Shown one piece after another: positions 1 to 9,319 of a DNA stretch of 64,000 nucleotides (position 1 is the stretch's first letter; each line of letters begins with the position of its first letter). The translations under genes and the position numbers were made by a program. Source of the DNA: Bradyrhizobium sp. CCGE-LA001 (GTDB taxonomy: Bacteria > Pseudomonadota > Alphaproteobacteria > Rhizobiales > Xanthobacteraceae). The DNA is taken from NCBI RefSeq assembly GCF_000296215.2, contig NZ_CP013949.1:5325501-5389500 (forward strand), in the 5' to 3' direction. The notes beneath the pieces are model-generated. The model worked only from the letters and a program-made list of their open reading frames with translations. It was not told the origin of the DNA and did no database searches.

Positions 1-624
1 CAGATAGGTGCCGGTCGCCGGGTCGATCATGCATTCGAACAGCGCGAACCGGTTCGGGCTCGCCGCCAGCGTATCGTGCGAATGCTCGCGGAAGAACTGC
101 AACGCCGCGTAATCCGGGTGGCGGCACATCGCTTCCAGCACGTGGCGCCGGATCATCAGGAAGCCCGTGCCCGCATAACGGACGCGGGTAAAGCCGTTGA
201 CGACCACGATGCGGTCGGGATCCTCGATCTCCAGCACGTAGTCGAGCGAGGCCGCCGGCACGTCGGTACGGCCTGACTGGATCGCGCGCGCGGCCTTGTC
301 CCAGTTGACCCGCTTGATCGGATAGCAGCCGGCGACGACGTCGGCGCCGCATTCGATCAGCCGGAACACCTGCTCCGGCTTGAAGCCGATGTCGGCGTCG
401 ATGAACAGGAAATGCGTCGCCTTGGGATCGTCCAGGAACATCGCGGCCAAATTGGCCCGCGCCCGGGTGATCAGCGCATCGCCGTCGCGCAACAGCACCT
501 TGAGCTCGAGATTGGACATGCCGTGCACGGCGCGCTGGAGCGCGAAGATCGAGCTCGCATAGATGCTCGACACCTGCCCGCCGAAGCATGGTGTTGCCAC
601 CACCAATTGCATCCTGTCCGACAT
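1..624 (-). CDS. Glycosyltransferase-like protein, C-terminus outside window (partial)
   Basis: The visible 208 residues begin MSDRMQLVV and run off the left edge. They contain a GT-A-like pattern: an N-terminal strand (LVVATPCFGG), a region where DGDALITRARAN precedes FLFIDADIGF, and VVAGCYPIKR. The DAD triplet is the expected metal/nucleotide-sugar site. I therefore read it as a family-2-like glycosyltransferase of unknown acceptor. ATG at 624 is chosen because GGAG lies about 10 bases upstream. It follows flgL on the same strand (71-base gap) and has a TTAA-N7-TTAA box about 50 bases upstream, so it may be flagellum-linked, for example in glycosylation; that link is inference only. Confidence 0.7.
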   Translation of the reverse strand, partial: MSDRMQLVVATPCFGGQVSSIYASSIFALQRAVHGMSNLELKVLLRDGDALITRARANLAAMFLDDPKATHFLFIDADIGFKPEQVFRLIECGADVVAGCYPIKRVNWDKAARAIQSGRTDVPAASLDYVLEIEDPDRIVVVNGFTRVRYAGTGFLMIRRHVLEAMCRHPDYAALQFFREHSHDTLAASPNRFALFECMIDPATGTYL

Positions 625-673
625 CGGCAGCTCCGCCCCGCTCCAATCCTCACCAAGAGGTAAAGAAGCATGG

Positions 674-688
674 TTAACGGCGTCTTAA
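674..688 (-). promoter_or_regulatory. CtrA-type box (TTAA-N7-TTAA)
   Basis: TTAA, seven bases (cggcgtc), TTAA: an exact match to the alphaproteobacterial CtrA consensus. It sits between the flgL stop and the start of the glycosyltransferase-like gene, 50-64 bases upstream of the latter. CtrA controls flagellar genes in many alphaproteobacteria. The motif is palindromic and strand is assigned by the downstream gene. Binding is not demonstrated. Confidence 0.5.
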
Positions 689-695
689 CGCGGCC

Positions 696-2579
696 TTACA
701 GGAACTTGACGAGCGAGAGCTGCGCCAGGTTCGAGGTCACCTGGTAGGAGGCCTGGAGCGCGTTCTGGAGCGCCAGGATCTCGCTCGCGACCTGGTCCGG
801 CGAGGCCGATTCCGCCTGGTCGATGATGGACTGGAGCTGCGCCTTGGCCTGGGTCTGGCGCGTGGTCGCATCCTTCATCGTGTTCTGGGCCATGGCGATG
901 TCGGTCTGGATGTCCTCGATGCGCTGCTGACCGGGCTGCTGGGTCAGCGCCTGGGTCGTGCGCAGGCTCAGCGCGGCCACCTGCCCGCCCGAATACTGGC
1001 CGGTCGGCGACGTCGAGAAGGTCCCGAACACCGCGATCGCCTGCAATTGCCGGCGGATCGCATCCTCATTCGCCTGGGCGCCGTACTGCACCGTGACGGC
1101 ATCGTCGACCCGCGCCATCGCGGTCGAGCGCGGCGAGCCCGGCCCGTCATTGCCCAGATACCATTCCACCGTATTGGCCGAGCCGTTGACCAGCGTGGTC
1201 GCCGAGCTCGCCGGCGAGGAGCCGACGCGCAGCGGCGGCTGCGTGGCGGTCACCGGCGTCGCGCTGAAGCCGAGCGAGCCCAGCGCGCCCGTATTCGAGC
1301 TCGTGATGTTGAGGCTCGCCGCATCGTCGGTGTTAACAGTGATCGAGCCACCATGGACCGTCGAGGGCTTCGACGTCCCCGTGATCGCGTCGATCTTGCT
1401 CATCAGCGTCTGGATGCTGTCGGTGACGTTGAGCTGGTTGCCGGTCGCCCCCGAGGCGACGAAGGTCAGCGTGGTGCCGTTGACGGTGATGGTGTCGCCG
1501 GCGACGAACCCGGGCGAGATCGAATCCGAGGGGCTCGCGCCGGACAGCGCGGTCGCGCCGCTGATCGGTGCAGGCGGCGCCGCCTGGTTGTTGACCGGCG
1601 TGCCGATCGCCGAGCTCGTCGTGTTGAAGAAATTGTCGCCGGCGGTGACGGCGGATGCCGCCACCAGCGAGGTGTTGGCGAGCTTCTGGATCGCGGTGTT
1701 CAGCGCCGTGTTGAGGTTCGCGGCGGTATTGTTCGGATTGACCGGCGTGCTCGCATCGATCGCGAAGCTGCCGAGCGGCGTCGGGGTCGCCGTCGAGGCG
1801 GTCAGGTCGATCTGCTCGACCGTGCCGTCCGGCAGCGTGAACTGAACGCTCAGCTTGTCGCCGTTGTTCGGGTTGACACCGTTGAGGTCGACCGAGAACG
1901 ACACCGGCGAGCCGCTCGGGCCGGTGACGGTCGCACCCGTCAGCGTCGAGGACACCGCCTTGAGCTTCAGCCCGAACGGTGATCCCGCGACGTCTTCCGA
2001 CACCTGCACCGAGCTCGGCGTCGGCTGCGTCTGCACCAGGCGGCCCATGCCGTTGGCCCCTAAGTCGGCGGCCTGACGCTCGGCCATCACGGTCTTGAAC
2101 CCCGCCTGCGTCGTGGTGCCGTTGATGATGTCGCCGGCATCGGCGACCGACTGCGTGTTGACGGCCGTTCCGGAGAACAGATAGCGGCTGCCGGTCTGCG
2201 TGTTGAGGACGCCGATCATCGAGCCGAACTGGGCCGCGGCGGTGTTCTGCGCGATGGTCTGGCCGTTGACGTTGAGATCCTGCGCGGTGGAGGCCGAACC
2301 GGTCTGCACCGTGCTGCGGATCTTCGTCAGCGACTGCAGCGCCGTGTTGGCGAGGTTGATGCTGACGTTGACGTTGGTGATCGTGTCGGTATAGGCGGCG
2401 ATGTTGGAGAGCTGCGCGCGCCCAGCGATCGCAAAGCCCTCGTTGGTGCCCATGCCGGCATAGTTCTGCGACAGCTTGCCGGTCGAAAGCTGCGTCGACA
2501 GGTCGGTCAGCTGCTGATTGATGTTGCGGATCTGCGAGCCGAGAACCGACGAGGAGTAGTTGATGCTGCTGATCGACAT
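696..2579 (-). CDS. flgL: Flagellar hook-filament junction protein FlgL (HAP3)
   Basis: 627 residues. The N-terminus (MSISSINYSSSVLGSQIRNI, then NQQLTDLSTQLSTGK) and the C-terminus (ALQASYQVTSNLAQLSLVKFL) are the conserved flagellin/HAP3 coiled-coil ends that pack in the filament core. The middle is a long, variable surface region. FlgL is exported by the flagellar type III system and joins hook to filament. It is last in a flgE-flgK-flgL operon, 21 bases after flgK. It is about twice the enteric length. Residues about 339-445 form a module closely resembling one in FlgE of this window (SISPGFVAGDTITVNGTTLTF here). The start is supported by the family N-terminus. Confidence 0.93.
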   Translation of the reverse strand: MSISSINYSSSVLGSQIRNINQQLTDLSTQLSTGKLSQNYAGMGTNEGFAIAGRAQLSNIAAYTDTITNVNVSINLANTALQSLTKIRSTVQTGSASTAQDLNVNGQTIAQNTAAAQFGSMIGVLNTQTGSRYLFSGTAVNTQSVADAGDIINGTTTQAGFKTVMAERQAADLGANGMGRLVQTQPTPSSVQVSEDVAGSPFGLKLKAVSSTLTGATVTGPSGSPVSFSVDLNGVNPNNGDKLSVQFTLPDGTVEQIDLTASTATPTPLGSFAIDASTPVNPNNTAANLNTALNTAIQKLANTSLVAASAVTAGDNFFNTTSSAIGTPVNNQAAPPAPISGATALSGASPSDSISPGFVAGDTITVNGTTLTFVASGATGNQLNVTDSIQTLMSKIDAITGTSKPSTVHGGSITVNTDDAASLNITSSNTGALGSLGFSATPVTATQPPLRVGSSPASSATTLVNGSANTVEWYLGNDGPGSPRSTAMARVDDAVTVQYGAQANEDAIRRQLQAIAVFGTFSTSPTGQYSGGQVAALSLRTTQALTQQPGQQRIEDIQTDIAMAQNTMKDATTRQTQAKAQLQSIIDQAESASPDQVASEILALQNALQASYQVTSNLAQLSLVKFL

Positions 2580-2600
2580 GTTTCAGAGCCCTGTTACTTG

Positions 2601-4484
2601 TTACCCTTGAGCCTGGAGCAACGTGTTCATCATGCTCTGCACCACCGACATCACGTGGGCGTTGGCGGCATAGGCATTCTGAAGCTGGATCAGGTTCGAC
2701 ATCTCCGAGTCCAGATTGACGCTGGAGGTCGAGTCGAACTTGGCCTGAAGCGTCGAGACCACGACGCTCTGTCCTTGCTGGAGCTGGGTCGCCTGGGTCG
2801 CGGCATTGGCCTGCACGCTCAGGAATTGCTGAAGGAAATTCGAGACGCTGCCTGTGAAGGGCTGGTTCGCCGAGCCGAGGCCGCTCTGCGGCGAATAGGA
2901 GAACACCGCATTGGTGAGCTGCGAATAGAGATAATCCGAACGCGTGGTGTCGCCCGAAGGCGTCACCGGCGAGGTGTTGTAGACCGACATCCGGGTCGGA
3001 TCGGAGACCAGCTGCGTGTTCACGGCGATGCGTCCGGCAAGGCCGGTCATCTGCGAGCCCGACGCGGTGATCGCGCCGGTATAGAGCGCCTGCCCGCCGT
3101 CCGTGAACACCGCCAGTTGCGGGTTGCCCGAGGTCAGCGACGACATCGTCTTGGTGGTCGTCGCCGAACTGACCTTGGCAAGGCCGGTGTTGTCGTCGGT
3201 CACCCGCAGCGTCGTAGCCGTCGCCGGCGACGGCGCGGCGGCGAACGACAGATGGCTGCCTGACAGCGCGGTATTGAGCGCGGAGGCGATCGCGCCCATG
3301 CCGCCGGCGAAGTCGACGCCGATCCGCATCGGGTTGGCATTGGTCGCGTTCTGGAGCGGCAGCGCCGCCGGATCGGTCACGTTGACGAGCGTGATCTGGC
3401 GCTGCGTGTTGGTGGTCGTGTCCGTGTAGGTGATGTTGACCGTGTTGCCCGGCAGCGCACCGGCCAGCTCGAGATCGAACCCGGCCGGGGGACCCGAGAC
3501 CGTGCTGCCGGCCGTAGTCTTGTCGGACAGCGCGCTCGACATCGTCGCCGCGAGCTGGTCGATCTGGTTCTGCGCCTGTACCAGGATGTCGTCGCGCAGC
3601 TTCAGGTCGGCCGCGATCTGGCCGGACGACACCACATTGTTGGCGACGACGTCGACCTGCGAGCCGTTCGGCAGCTTGATGTTGAACGCGCCGACGCCGG
3701 ACTTGGCTGGATCGATGTTGTAGAGCGAGGTCGCCGACAGCGCGCCGGCGGACGCAAAGGAGAATTCCGAGGCGAGCCCGGCGCCGACCAGCTGAATGCC
3801 GGTCGTGGTGTAGATGTTGGCTTGGTTCGAATTGTCGGTGGTAACGCGGACGTCGACATATTTCGACAGCGTGTTGATGGCCTGGTCGCGCTGGTCCATC
3901 AGCGTGGCCGCCGAGGGATCGTTGGCTCCCAGCCCCTGCAGCCTGGTGTTGATGTCGGCGATCTGCTTCATCGCCGCATTGGCGGCTTGCGCCGAATTGC
4001 CGAGATCCTGCTCGACGTTGGAGCGCAGCGACTGGATACCCGTGGTGGTGACGTTGAGCTGCCGTGCCAGCGCCTGCGCCGCGCCGAGCGCGACGGTCTG
4101 TGCCGACGACGCGCCCGAGCTGGTCGACAGCGCCTGGAGCGCGGTGGTGAATTTGTTCAGCGCGTCTTCGAGCGTGCCGGAATTGCCGGGCGTGCCGTAG
4201 ACATTCTGAAGTTGCTTCAGAATGTTGGCCATCTGGTCGGCGTAGCCGCTGCCGCCGACCTCGGTGCGCAGCTGATTCAGCACATAGGTGTCGAGCTGCC
4301 GGCTGACGCCGGTGGTCATCGCCGTCGAGCCGAACTCGCCGGTGGTGACCTCGATCTGGTTCGGCGTCTGGACGACGTAACCCGGCGTCTGCGAATTCGC
4401 GACGTTCGAGGAGACGATCGAGAGCGCGGCCTGGTTGGCACGCAGGCCGCTCATCGCGCTGGCGAGGGCTGAACTCAAACCCAT
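2601..4484 (-). CDS. flgK: Flagellar hook-associated protein FlgK (HAP1)
   Basis: 627 residues. The start MGLSSALASAMSGLRANQAAL and SSNVANSQTPGYVVQT are the rod/hook-type N-terminal domain with the FlgK-type asparagine turn. The C-terminus (EMSNLIQLQNAYAANAHVMSVVQSMM) is the partner helix. FlgK is the first junction protein assembled on the completed hook and is exported by the flagellar secretion apparatus. It lies 34 bases downstream of flgE and 21 bases upstream of flgL, consistent with one transcript. The start is the only ATG that keeps the conserved N-terminal helix. Confidence 0.94.
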   Translation of the reverse strand: MGLSSALASAMSGLRANQAALSIVSSNVANSQTPGYVVQTPNQIEVTTGEFGSTAMTTGVSRQLDTYVLNQLRTEVGGSGYADQMANILKQLQNVYGTPGNSGTLEDALNKFTTALQALSTSSGASSAQTVALGAAQALARQLNVTTTGIQSLRSNVEQDLGNSAQAANAAMKQIADINTRLQGLGANDPSAATLMDQRDQAINTLSKYVDVRVTTDNSNQANIYTTTGIQLVGAGLASEFSFASAGALSATSLYNIDPAKSGVGAFNIKLPNGSQVDVVANNVVSSGQIAADLKLRDDILVQAQNQIDQLAATMSSALSDKTTAGSTVSGPPAGFDLELAGALPGNTVNITYTDTTTNTQRQITLVNVTDPAALPLQNATNANPMRIGVDFAGGMGAIASALNTALSGSHLSFAAAPSPATATTLRVTDDNTGLAKVSSATTTKTMSSLTSGNPQLAVFTDGGQALYTGAITASGSQMTGLAGRIAVNTQLVSDPTRMSVYNTSPVTPSGDTTRSDYLYSQLTNAVFSYSPQSGLGSANQPFTGSVSNFLQQFLSVQANAATQATQLQQGQSVVVSTLQAKFDSTSSVNLDSEMSNLIQLQNAYAANAHVMSVVQSMMNTLLQAQG

Positions 4485-4518
4485 GTTACTTGCCGCCTTT
4501 GGTTACGTCACGCGCCGA

Positions 4519-6771
4519 TCAGCGCAACACGTTCAAGAGGTCCTGCACCATCGAATTCGCGGTCGTGATCACCTTGGTGTTGGCCGAATAGGCCTGCTGG
4601 GTCACGATCAGCTTGGTGAATTCGTCGGCGATGTCGGTGTTGGATCCCTCCAGGGACGAGCCGCTGATGGTGCCCGAGGCGCCGTCGATGGCGTCACCCG
4701 ACTGCTCGGTCGCGGCATAGGCGCCGCCGTCCATTGCCTTGAGATAGTTGGTGCCGTTGAAGTGCGACAGCTGCACCTGGGCGAGGTTGAGGTTCTGGCC
4801 GTTGGAGAAGGTGCCGACCACGACGCCGTTGTTGTTGACGGCGACCGAGCGGAGCTGGCCGGCGGCATAGCCGTTCTGGGTGATGGTGTTGATCGTCACC
4901 GCGCCGCTGGTGCTGGCATATTGCGTCAGTCCGCCCGAGGAGATGTTGAAGGCGACCGACCCGAGCGACTGGCCGCTGACGCTGACGTTGTTGATGGTGA
5001 TGCCCGAGCCACTGGGCGAGGTCAGCGAGCCGTCCGCGGCGAAGGTGAAGGTCTGACCGGTGTTGACCCAGCCGACGGTGGTGCCGGTCGCATTCGGGTC
5101 GGTCTGGTAGAACAGGTTCCAGCTGTCCGAATGACCCGCTCCCAGCGAGGCACTGTCGGTCTTGGCCCAGCGCAGCTGCAGGTTCACCGGCGTACCAGCG
5201 GCATTGTAGGCAGTCACCGCGCCGCCGCTGATCGATTCCTTGGTGAAGGTGGCGATGTCGTTGCCGATCACGCCGCCGGTGCCGGCCGTGCCGCCGCCGT
5301 CGCGATTCCTGGTGATGGTCGAGGTGAAGCCGAGCGCCGAAAAAGCAGCGCTGTTGGAGCTGGACACCGACAGGTTGGAGACGGTGCCGGTGTTCAGCGT
5401 GATCACGCCGCCGCTGCTGACCGACGAACCCGAGGCGCCCGAGAGCGCGTCGATCTTGCCGAGCAGGGTCGTGACGTTGTCGGTGACGTTGATCTGGTTC
5501 GCGCCCGAAGCGCCCGAGGCCATGAAGGTCAGCGTCTGGCCGTTGACGGTGATGGTGTCGCCGGCAGAGAAGCCTGACGTGAGCACCTGGGCGCCACCGG
5601 CGGTCGCGCTGCCGCTCAGCACCGTCGCGCCGGAGATCGCGGGCGAGGACAGCACGTTGCCGCCGCGCGTCACGCTGCTGATGCCGAGCGCGGTGGCGGC
5701 CGTGCCACTGCCGACCGCGACGTCGGTGCCGGTGCCGCTCGCGATCTGGATATTGCCGCTGGGGGAAAGCGATGCGGTGACGCCGGCGCCGCCAGCGGTC
5801 TGGATGGCGTTCAGAATGCTGGCAACCGTGGCCGTCGTGCCCGCACCGAGACCGATCGTGGTGTTGTTACCGACCGTCGACACCGTGGTGCTGCCGTCGA
5901 ACGTGATGGTGTTGCCGTTGATGGTCAGCGTCTGGCCGCTCAGGGCGGTGAGGATGCTGGAGGCGAGATGCGTGCCGGCGGCATTGTCGAGGGACGTGGT
6001 CGTCGAGGCCACAGCCGAGGAATTGTTCTGGAGCGCAACCGTACCCGTGGCCGTCGTCGAGGAATAGGCCGAGCGGATGTTGCCGGTGGCGGCAGCACCC
6101 GAGACCGTTGCGTTCGCATAGGGCGCAGGCGGCGTGCCGACCGGCAGCGGGTTGGCGCTGAAATCTGACGGGTTGAGACCGCCGGCCGCGAGCAGCGTGC
6201 CGGTCGATGCGGTGGTTTTTGCCACCGTGTTCGGCTGCGTCGGCAGGTTCGCAGCGTATTGGATCGAGGTGGTCGCCTGCGCCGGAATGAAGTTATTCTG
6301 GAATTGCAGGACGTTCGCCACGCTGCCGGTCGGGTTGCCGGTCTTCGGATCGACCGTGACGCCCATCAGGTAATAGCCGGCGCCGTTGACCAGATTGCCG
6401 TTGGCATTGAGCTGGAAGTCGCCGCGCCTCGTGTAGTAGGTGACGCCGGTGAACACCGGAACGTTGTCGACGACGCCGCTCGCCTTCTGGATCGAGAAGA
6501 AGCCGTCGCCGGTGATCGCCATGTTGGTGGCGACCGTGGAGCCCGAAATCGTGCCCTGGGTGGTGATGGTGGCCTTGGCGTTCGCCGTCACGCCGCCGGC
6601 GACCTGCTTGCTCGGAACCGAGGAGTCCGGAATGAGGTCGACGAAGCTGGTACCGATGCCCTTGTAACCGGTGGTGGATGAGTTCGCGATGTTGCCGGAA
6701 ATGTTCTGCAGCGCGTAGGACTGCGCCTGCAGACCACCCACCGAGGTGTTCATTGCATCGAAGATACCCAT
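4519..6771 (-). CDS. flgE: Flagellar hook protein FlgE
   Basis: 750 residues, longer than the roughly 400-residue enteric hook protein. The N-terminus MGIFDAMNTSVGGLQAQSYA and ISGNIANSSTTGYKG is the hook/rod domain (ANSSTTGYK). ITGDGFFSI and TRRGDFQLNANGNLVN are FlgE signatures, and the C-terminus (EFTKLIVTQQAYSANTKVI) closes the coiled coil. Two internal flagellin-IN-like modules occupy about residues 275-366 and 378-487; the second resembles one in FlgL. Translation from 6771 is preferred to the longer frame from 6846, because GGAGA lies about 8 bases upstream and the family begins here. It heads the operon and has a sigma54-type promoter. Confidence 0.94.
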   Translation of the reverse strand: MGIFDAMNTSVGGLQAQSYALQNISGNIANSSTTGYKGIGTSFVDLIPDSSVPSKQVAGGVTANAKATITTQGTISGSTVATNMAITGDGFFSIQKASGVVDNVPVFTGVTYYTRRGDFQLNANGNLVNGAGYYLMGVTVDPKTGNPTGSVANVLQFQNNFIPAQATTSIQYAANLPTQPNTVAKTTASTGTLLAAGGLNPSDFSANPLPVGTPPAPYANATVSGAAATGNIRSAYSSTTATGTVALQNNSSAVASTTTSLDNAAGTHLASSILTALSGQTLTINGNTITFDGSTTVSTVGNNTTIGLGAGTTATVASILNAIQTAGGAGVTASLSPSGNIQIASGTGTDVAVGSGTAATALGISSVTRGGNVLSSPAISGATVLSGSATAGGAQVLTSGFSAGDTITVNGQTLTFMASGASGANQINVTDNVTTLLGKIDALSGASGSSVSSGGVITLNTGTVSNLSVSSSNSAAFSALGFTSTITRNRDGGGTAGTGGVIGNDIATFTKESISGGAVTAYNAAGTPVNLQLRWAKTDSASLGAGHSDSWNLFYQTDPNATGTTVGWVNTGQTFTFAADGSLTSPSGSGITINNVSVSGQSLGSVAFNISSGGLTQYASTSGAVTINTITQNGYAAGQLRSVAVNNNGVVVGTFSNGQNLNLAQVQLSHFNGTNYLKAMDGGAYAATEQSGDAIDGASGTISGSSLEGSNTDIADEFTKLIVTQQAYSANTKVITTANSMVQDLLNVLR

Positions 6772-6834
6772 AACTTTGTCTCCAAATCCGATCTCGGCGG
6801 CACCCGAACCGTGGCCGCAATCGGCAGAGACAGT

Positions 6835-6850
6835 CGCAAGGGCCATGCCA
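6835..6850 (-). promoter_or_regulatory. Sigma54-type promoter upstream of flgE
   Basis: Read on the minus strand: TGGCATGGCCCTTGCG. It has the GG of the -24 element and GC of the -12 element separated by exactly 10 bases, with one mismatch in TGGCAC and one in TTGCA. It would start transcription about 50 bases before the flgE ATG. Hook genes are sigma54-dependent in Caulobacter and relatives. Confidence 0.55.
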
Positions 6851-6884
6851 ATGCGGGTATATTCAGGAAATCAATGGCTTAATG

Positions 6885-6911
6885 AAAAAGCCCCGGCCTG
6901 ATGACCGGGGC
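6885..6911 (-). terminator. Rho-independent terminator after msrB
   Basis: On the minus strand GCCCCGG, eight-base loop, CCGGGGC, followed by TTTTT. It lies about 130 bases past the msrB stop and upstream of the flgE promoter, separating the two units. Confidence 0.75.
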
Positions 6912-6949
6912 ACAATTGCCGGGACCGGCAACAATTGCCGGGAGTAATT

Positions 6950-7029
6950 GTCATTCCGGGGCGGTCCGCAGGACCGAACTCTGGTGCGCGACCGCGCACC
7001 GTAGTTCGATGCTGACGCGCTGGAATGAC
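6950..7029. repeat. Palindromic intergenic repeat (GTCATTCC family)
   Basis: The ends form an inverted repeat (GTCATTCC and GGAATGAC). Two internal hairpins are visible: GGTCCgcaGGACC and GGTGCGCgacCGCGCACC. It lies between msrB and its terminator, so it would be transcribed in the msrB mRNA. Confidence 0.55.
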
Positions 7030-7039
7030 GGTCCAAAAC

Positions 7040-7552
<513 letters not shown>

Positions 7553-7639
7553 CTCATTCTCCCTGCGTGGGGGGTCCACGCCTTGAGATACGTGCTTCCG
7601 GCGGCCGAAGTTACACGTCCAAGCGAATTTTTCGCAGAG

Positions 7640-9130
7640 TTATTGCGGGACGCCTTCGTCGTGCGGGGCCGGTTCCGAGCCATGTTCTGGTCCCCGGGGG
7701 CCATGTTCTGGTCCCCTCGCCGCAGCTCTCGGCGGCGGAGCCGGCCGCGGCCGGACGGGCGGCATCGGACGACGCGGCCCGGTGCCGGCCGCGCGGTTGG
7801 CCTCGGCGAGACGCTTTTCGCGTTCCCTGTCCTTGACCCTGGCACGCTCGCGGTAGCGGGCAAGCGAGCCGGCGGCAGCGGAACTCGCCCTGCCCCAGAT
7901 CCCGACCAACTGGCCGGCAACGCGCCCGGTGGCACCGCCCGCCCAGACCAGCTCGAACGGCGAGAACAGCTTCCAGCGTTCGTCGCCCCGCAGGATGCTG
8001 CGGGCGATCATCTGTCCGGCCATGGCGGACGTGTTCATGCCCTGACGGCCGAACCCGCTCGCCACCCACAGGCCTTTGCGCAATTGGCCGATCTGCGGCA
8101 TGCCGTGCACGGTCTGGCCGGTGGCGCCGCCGAACGTCTCGGTGATCTCGACATTGCCGAGCTCGGGAAAGATCGTGCGGATCCGCCGCTTGACGGCGCC
8201 GCCGAAACGCTGCGGCCGCGCCGCCCAGGTCGTCTCCGGGCTCTCCCACATCAGCCGGTCGCCGTCGACGACACGGAAATGGTCGACGCCGTCGGAATCC
8301 ATCACCGATCCCTTGAAGGCGATGATCTCGTGCAGGCGCTCGCCCAGCGGCGCGGTGATGCCGGCATAGCGCCAGACCGGCAGCAGCGTCTCCGACAAGC
8401 GCTTCAAGGGCGCACCGAGATGGATGTTGCCGGCGAGCACGATATGGGTCGCACGCAGCCGCGCCGAGGGCGTGACGATTCGCTTGCGGATGCCGGAATG
8501 ATCGATACTGACCACCGGCGTATCCTCGAAGATGCGGGCCCCCGCCCGCTGCGCCAAAGCCGCAAGGCCATGCACATATTTGCGGCCGTCGATTTGGAAC
8601 GCCTTGGGGTAGTAGACGCCGTGGAAATAGCGATCGGTCTTGAGCGTCTCGCGGACGCGATCGACCTGCCAGCCCTCGGCTTCGGTGTCGAAATCCTCGT
8701 TCAACATCTGCAACCGGCTGATCAGCCGGTCGCCCGCATCGACATTGGAGACTTCGAGCACGCCCTCGCGAAGGCCGATCCCCGGCATGTTCTCTTCCGT
8801 GGCGTTGGCGCGGACGAGCTCGGCGCCCTCCTTGGACAGCCTCCACAATTCGCGCGCGTCTTCAAAGCCGATGCGCTCGATCAGGTCCGTGAGCGGCAGC
8901 GCGAAGCCCGGCATCACGGTACCGAGCTGGTTGCCGGAGGCGTTCCAGCCGATATGGCGGCCCTCGAGCACCGCGACGCTGGCCCCAAGCCGGGCGGCCT
9001 CCAGCGCGATGGAGAGGCCGGCGAGCCCTGCCCCGATCACACAAATGTCGGCATCGAGATCGAACGACAGCCGCGCGCGCTCGCGAAAGCCGGCTTCTTC
9101 CTGGGACACGCTTGTGAAAGTCTCGCTCAT
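7640..9130 (-). CDS. FAD-dependent oxidoreductase, DAO (glycine/D-amino acid oxidase) family
   Basis: 496 residues. The FAD-binding dinucleotide fold is at about 27-57 (DICVIGAGLAGLSIALEAA and a Glu-ending strand, VLEG). GNQLGTVMPGF and the C-terminal FAD closure GLWVASGFGRQGMNTSAMAG fit the DAO family of amine oxidases. The substrate cannot be named. After about residue 425 the protein leaves the enzyme fold into a basic, Pro/Arg-rich tail of about 70 residues that includes a tandem RGPEHG duplication. There is no signal peptide, so it is probably cytoplasmic. It is a single gene on its strand between msrB and a repeat. Confidence 0.82.
   Translation of the reverse strand: MSETFTSVSQEEAGFRERARLSFDLDADICVIGAGLAGLSIALEAARLGASVAVLEGRHIGWNASGNQLGTVMPGFALPLTDLIERIGFEDARELWRLSKEGAELVRANATEENMPGIGLREGVLEVSNVDAGDRLISRLQMLNEDFDTEAEGWQVDRVRETLKTDRYFHGVYYPKAFQIDGRKYVHGLAALAQRAGARIFEDTPVVSIDHSGIRKRIVTPSARLRATHIVLAGNIHLGAPLKRLSETLLPVWRYAGITAPLGERLHEIIAFKGSVMDSDGVDHFRVVDGDRLMWESPETTWAARPQRFGGAVKRRIRTIFPELGNVEITETFGGATGQTVHGMPQIGQLRKGLWVASGFGRQGMNTSAMAGQMIARSILRGDERWKLFSPFELVWAGGATGRVAGQLVGIWGRASSAAAGSLARYRERARVKDREREKRLAEANRAAGTGPRRPMPPVRPRPAPPPRAAARGPEHGPRGPEHGSEPAPHDEGVPQ
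7681..7716. repeat. Short tandem duplication in the oxidoreductase tail
   Basis: The phrase ccatgttctggtcccc occurs twice, about 18 bases apart, and encodes the doubled RGPEHG in the disordered C-terminal tail. It looks like a recent slippage duplication. Confidence 0.6.
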
Positions 9131-9139
9131 GTCGTTTCT

Positions 9140-9190
9140 TAGAGCATGATCCGGATAAGCGTGCAGCGGTTTTCCGATAGGATCATGCTC
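9140..9190. repeat. Palindromic intergenic repeat (GAGCATGATC family)
   Basis: gagcatgatcc at the left end and ggatcatgctc at the right end form an 11-base inverted repeat around cggataagcg...cggttttcc. I recognise this as a dispersed element of Bradyrhizobium and Rhodopseudomonas genomes. It overlaps the probable promoter of the DAO-family gene. Confidence 0.7.
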
Positions 9191-9319
9191 GAACTAACAA
9201 CCTGAACCGCGGCGATGATTCGCACTCATCTCAGCGCGTCATGCCGACCGGGCCCCTGTCACCTTGTCCTCAACAGGCGCCTGTAGATTATCCTGGACGT
9301 GGAACGATTCGAGAATGCC

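Noticed and set aside
9299..9319. GTG start seven codons upstream of the SixA-like ATG
   Set aside because: No ribosome site precedes it and the family begins directly with the first strand (MRRLMLLRHA).
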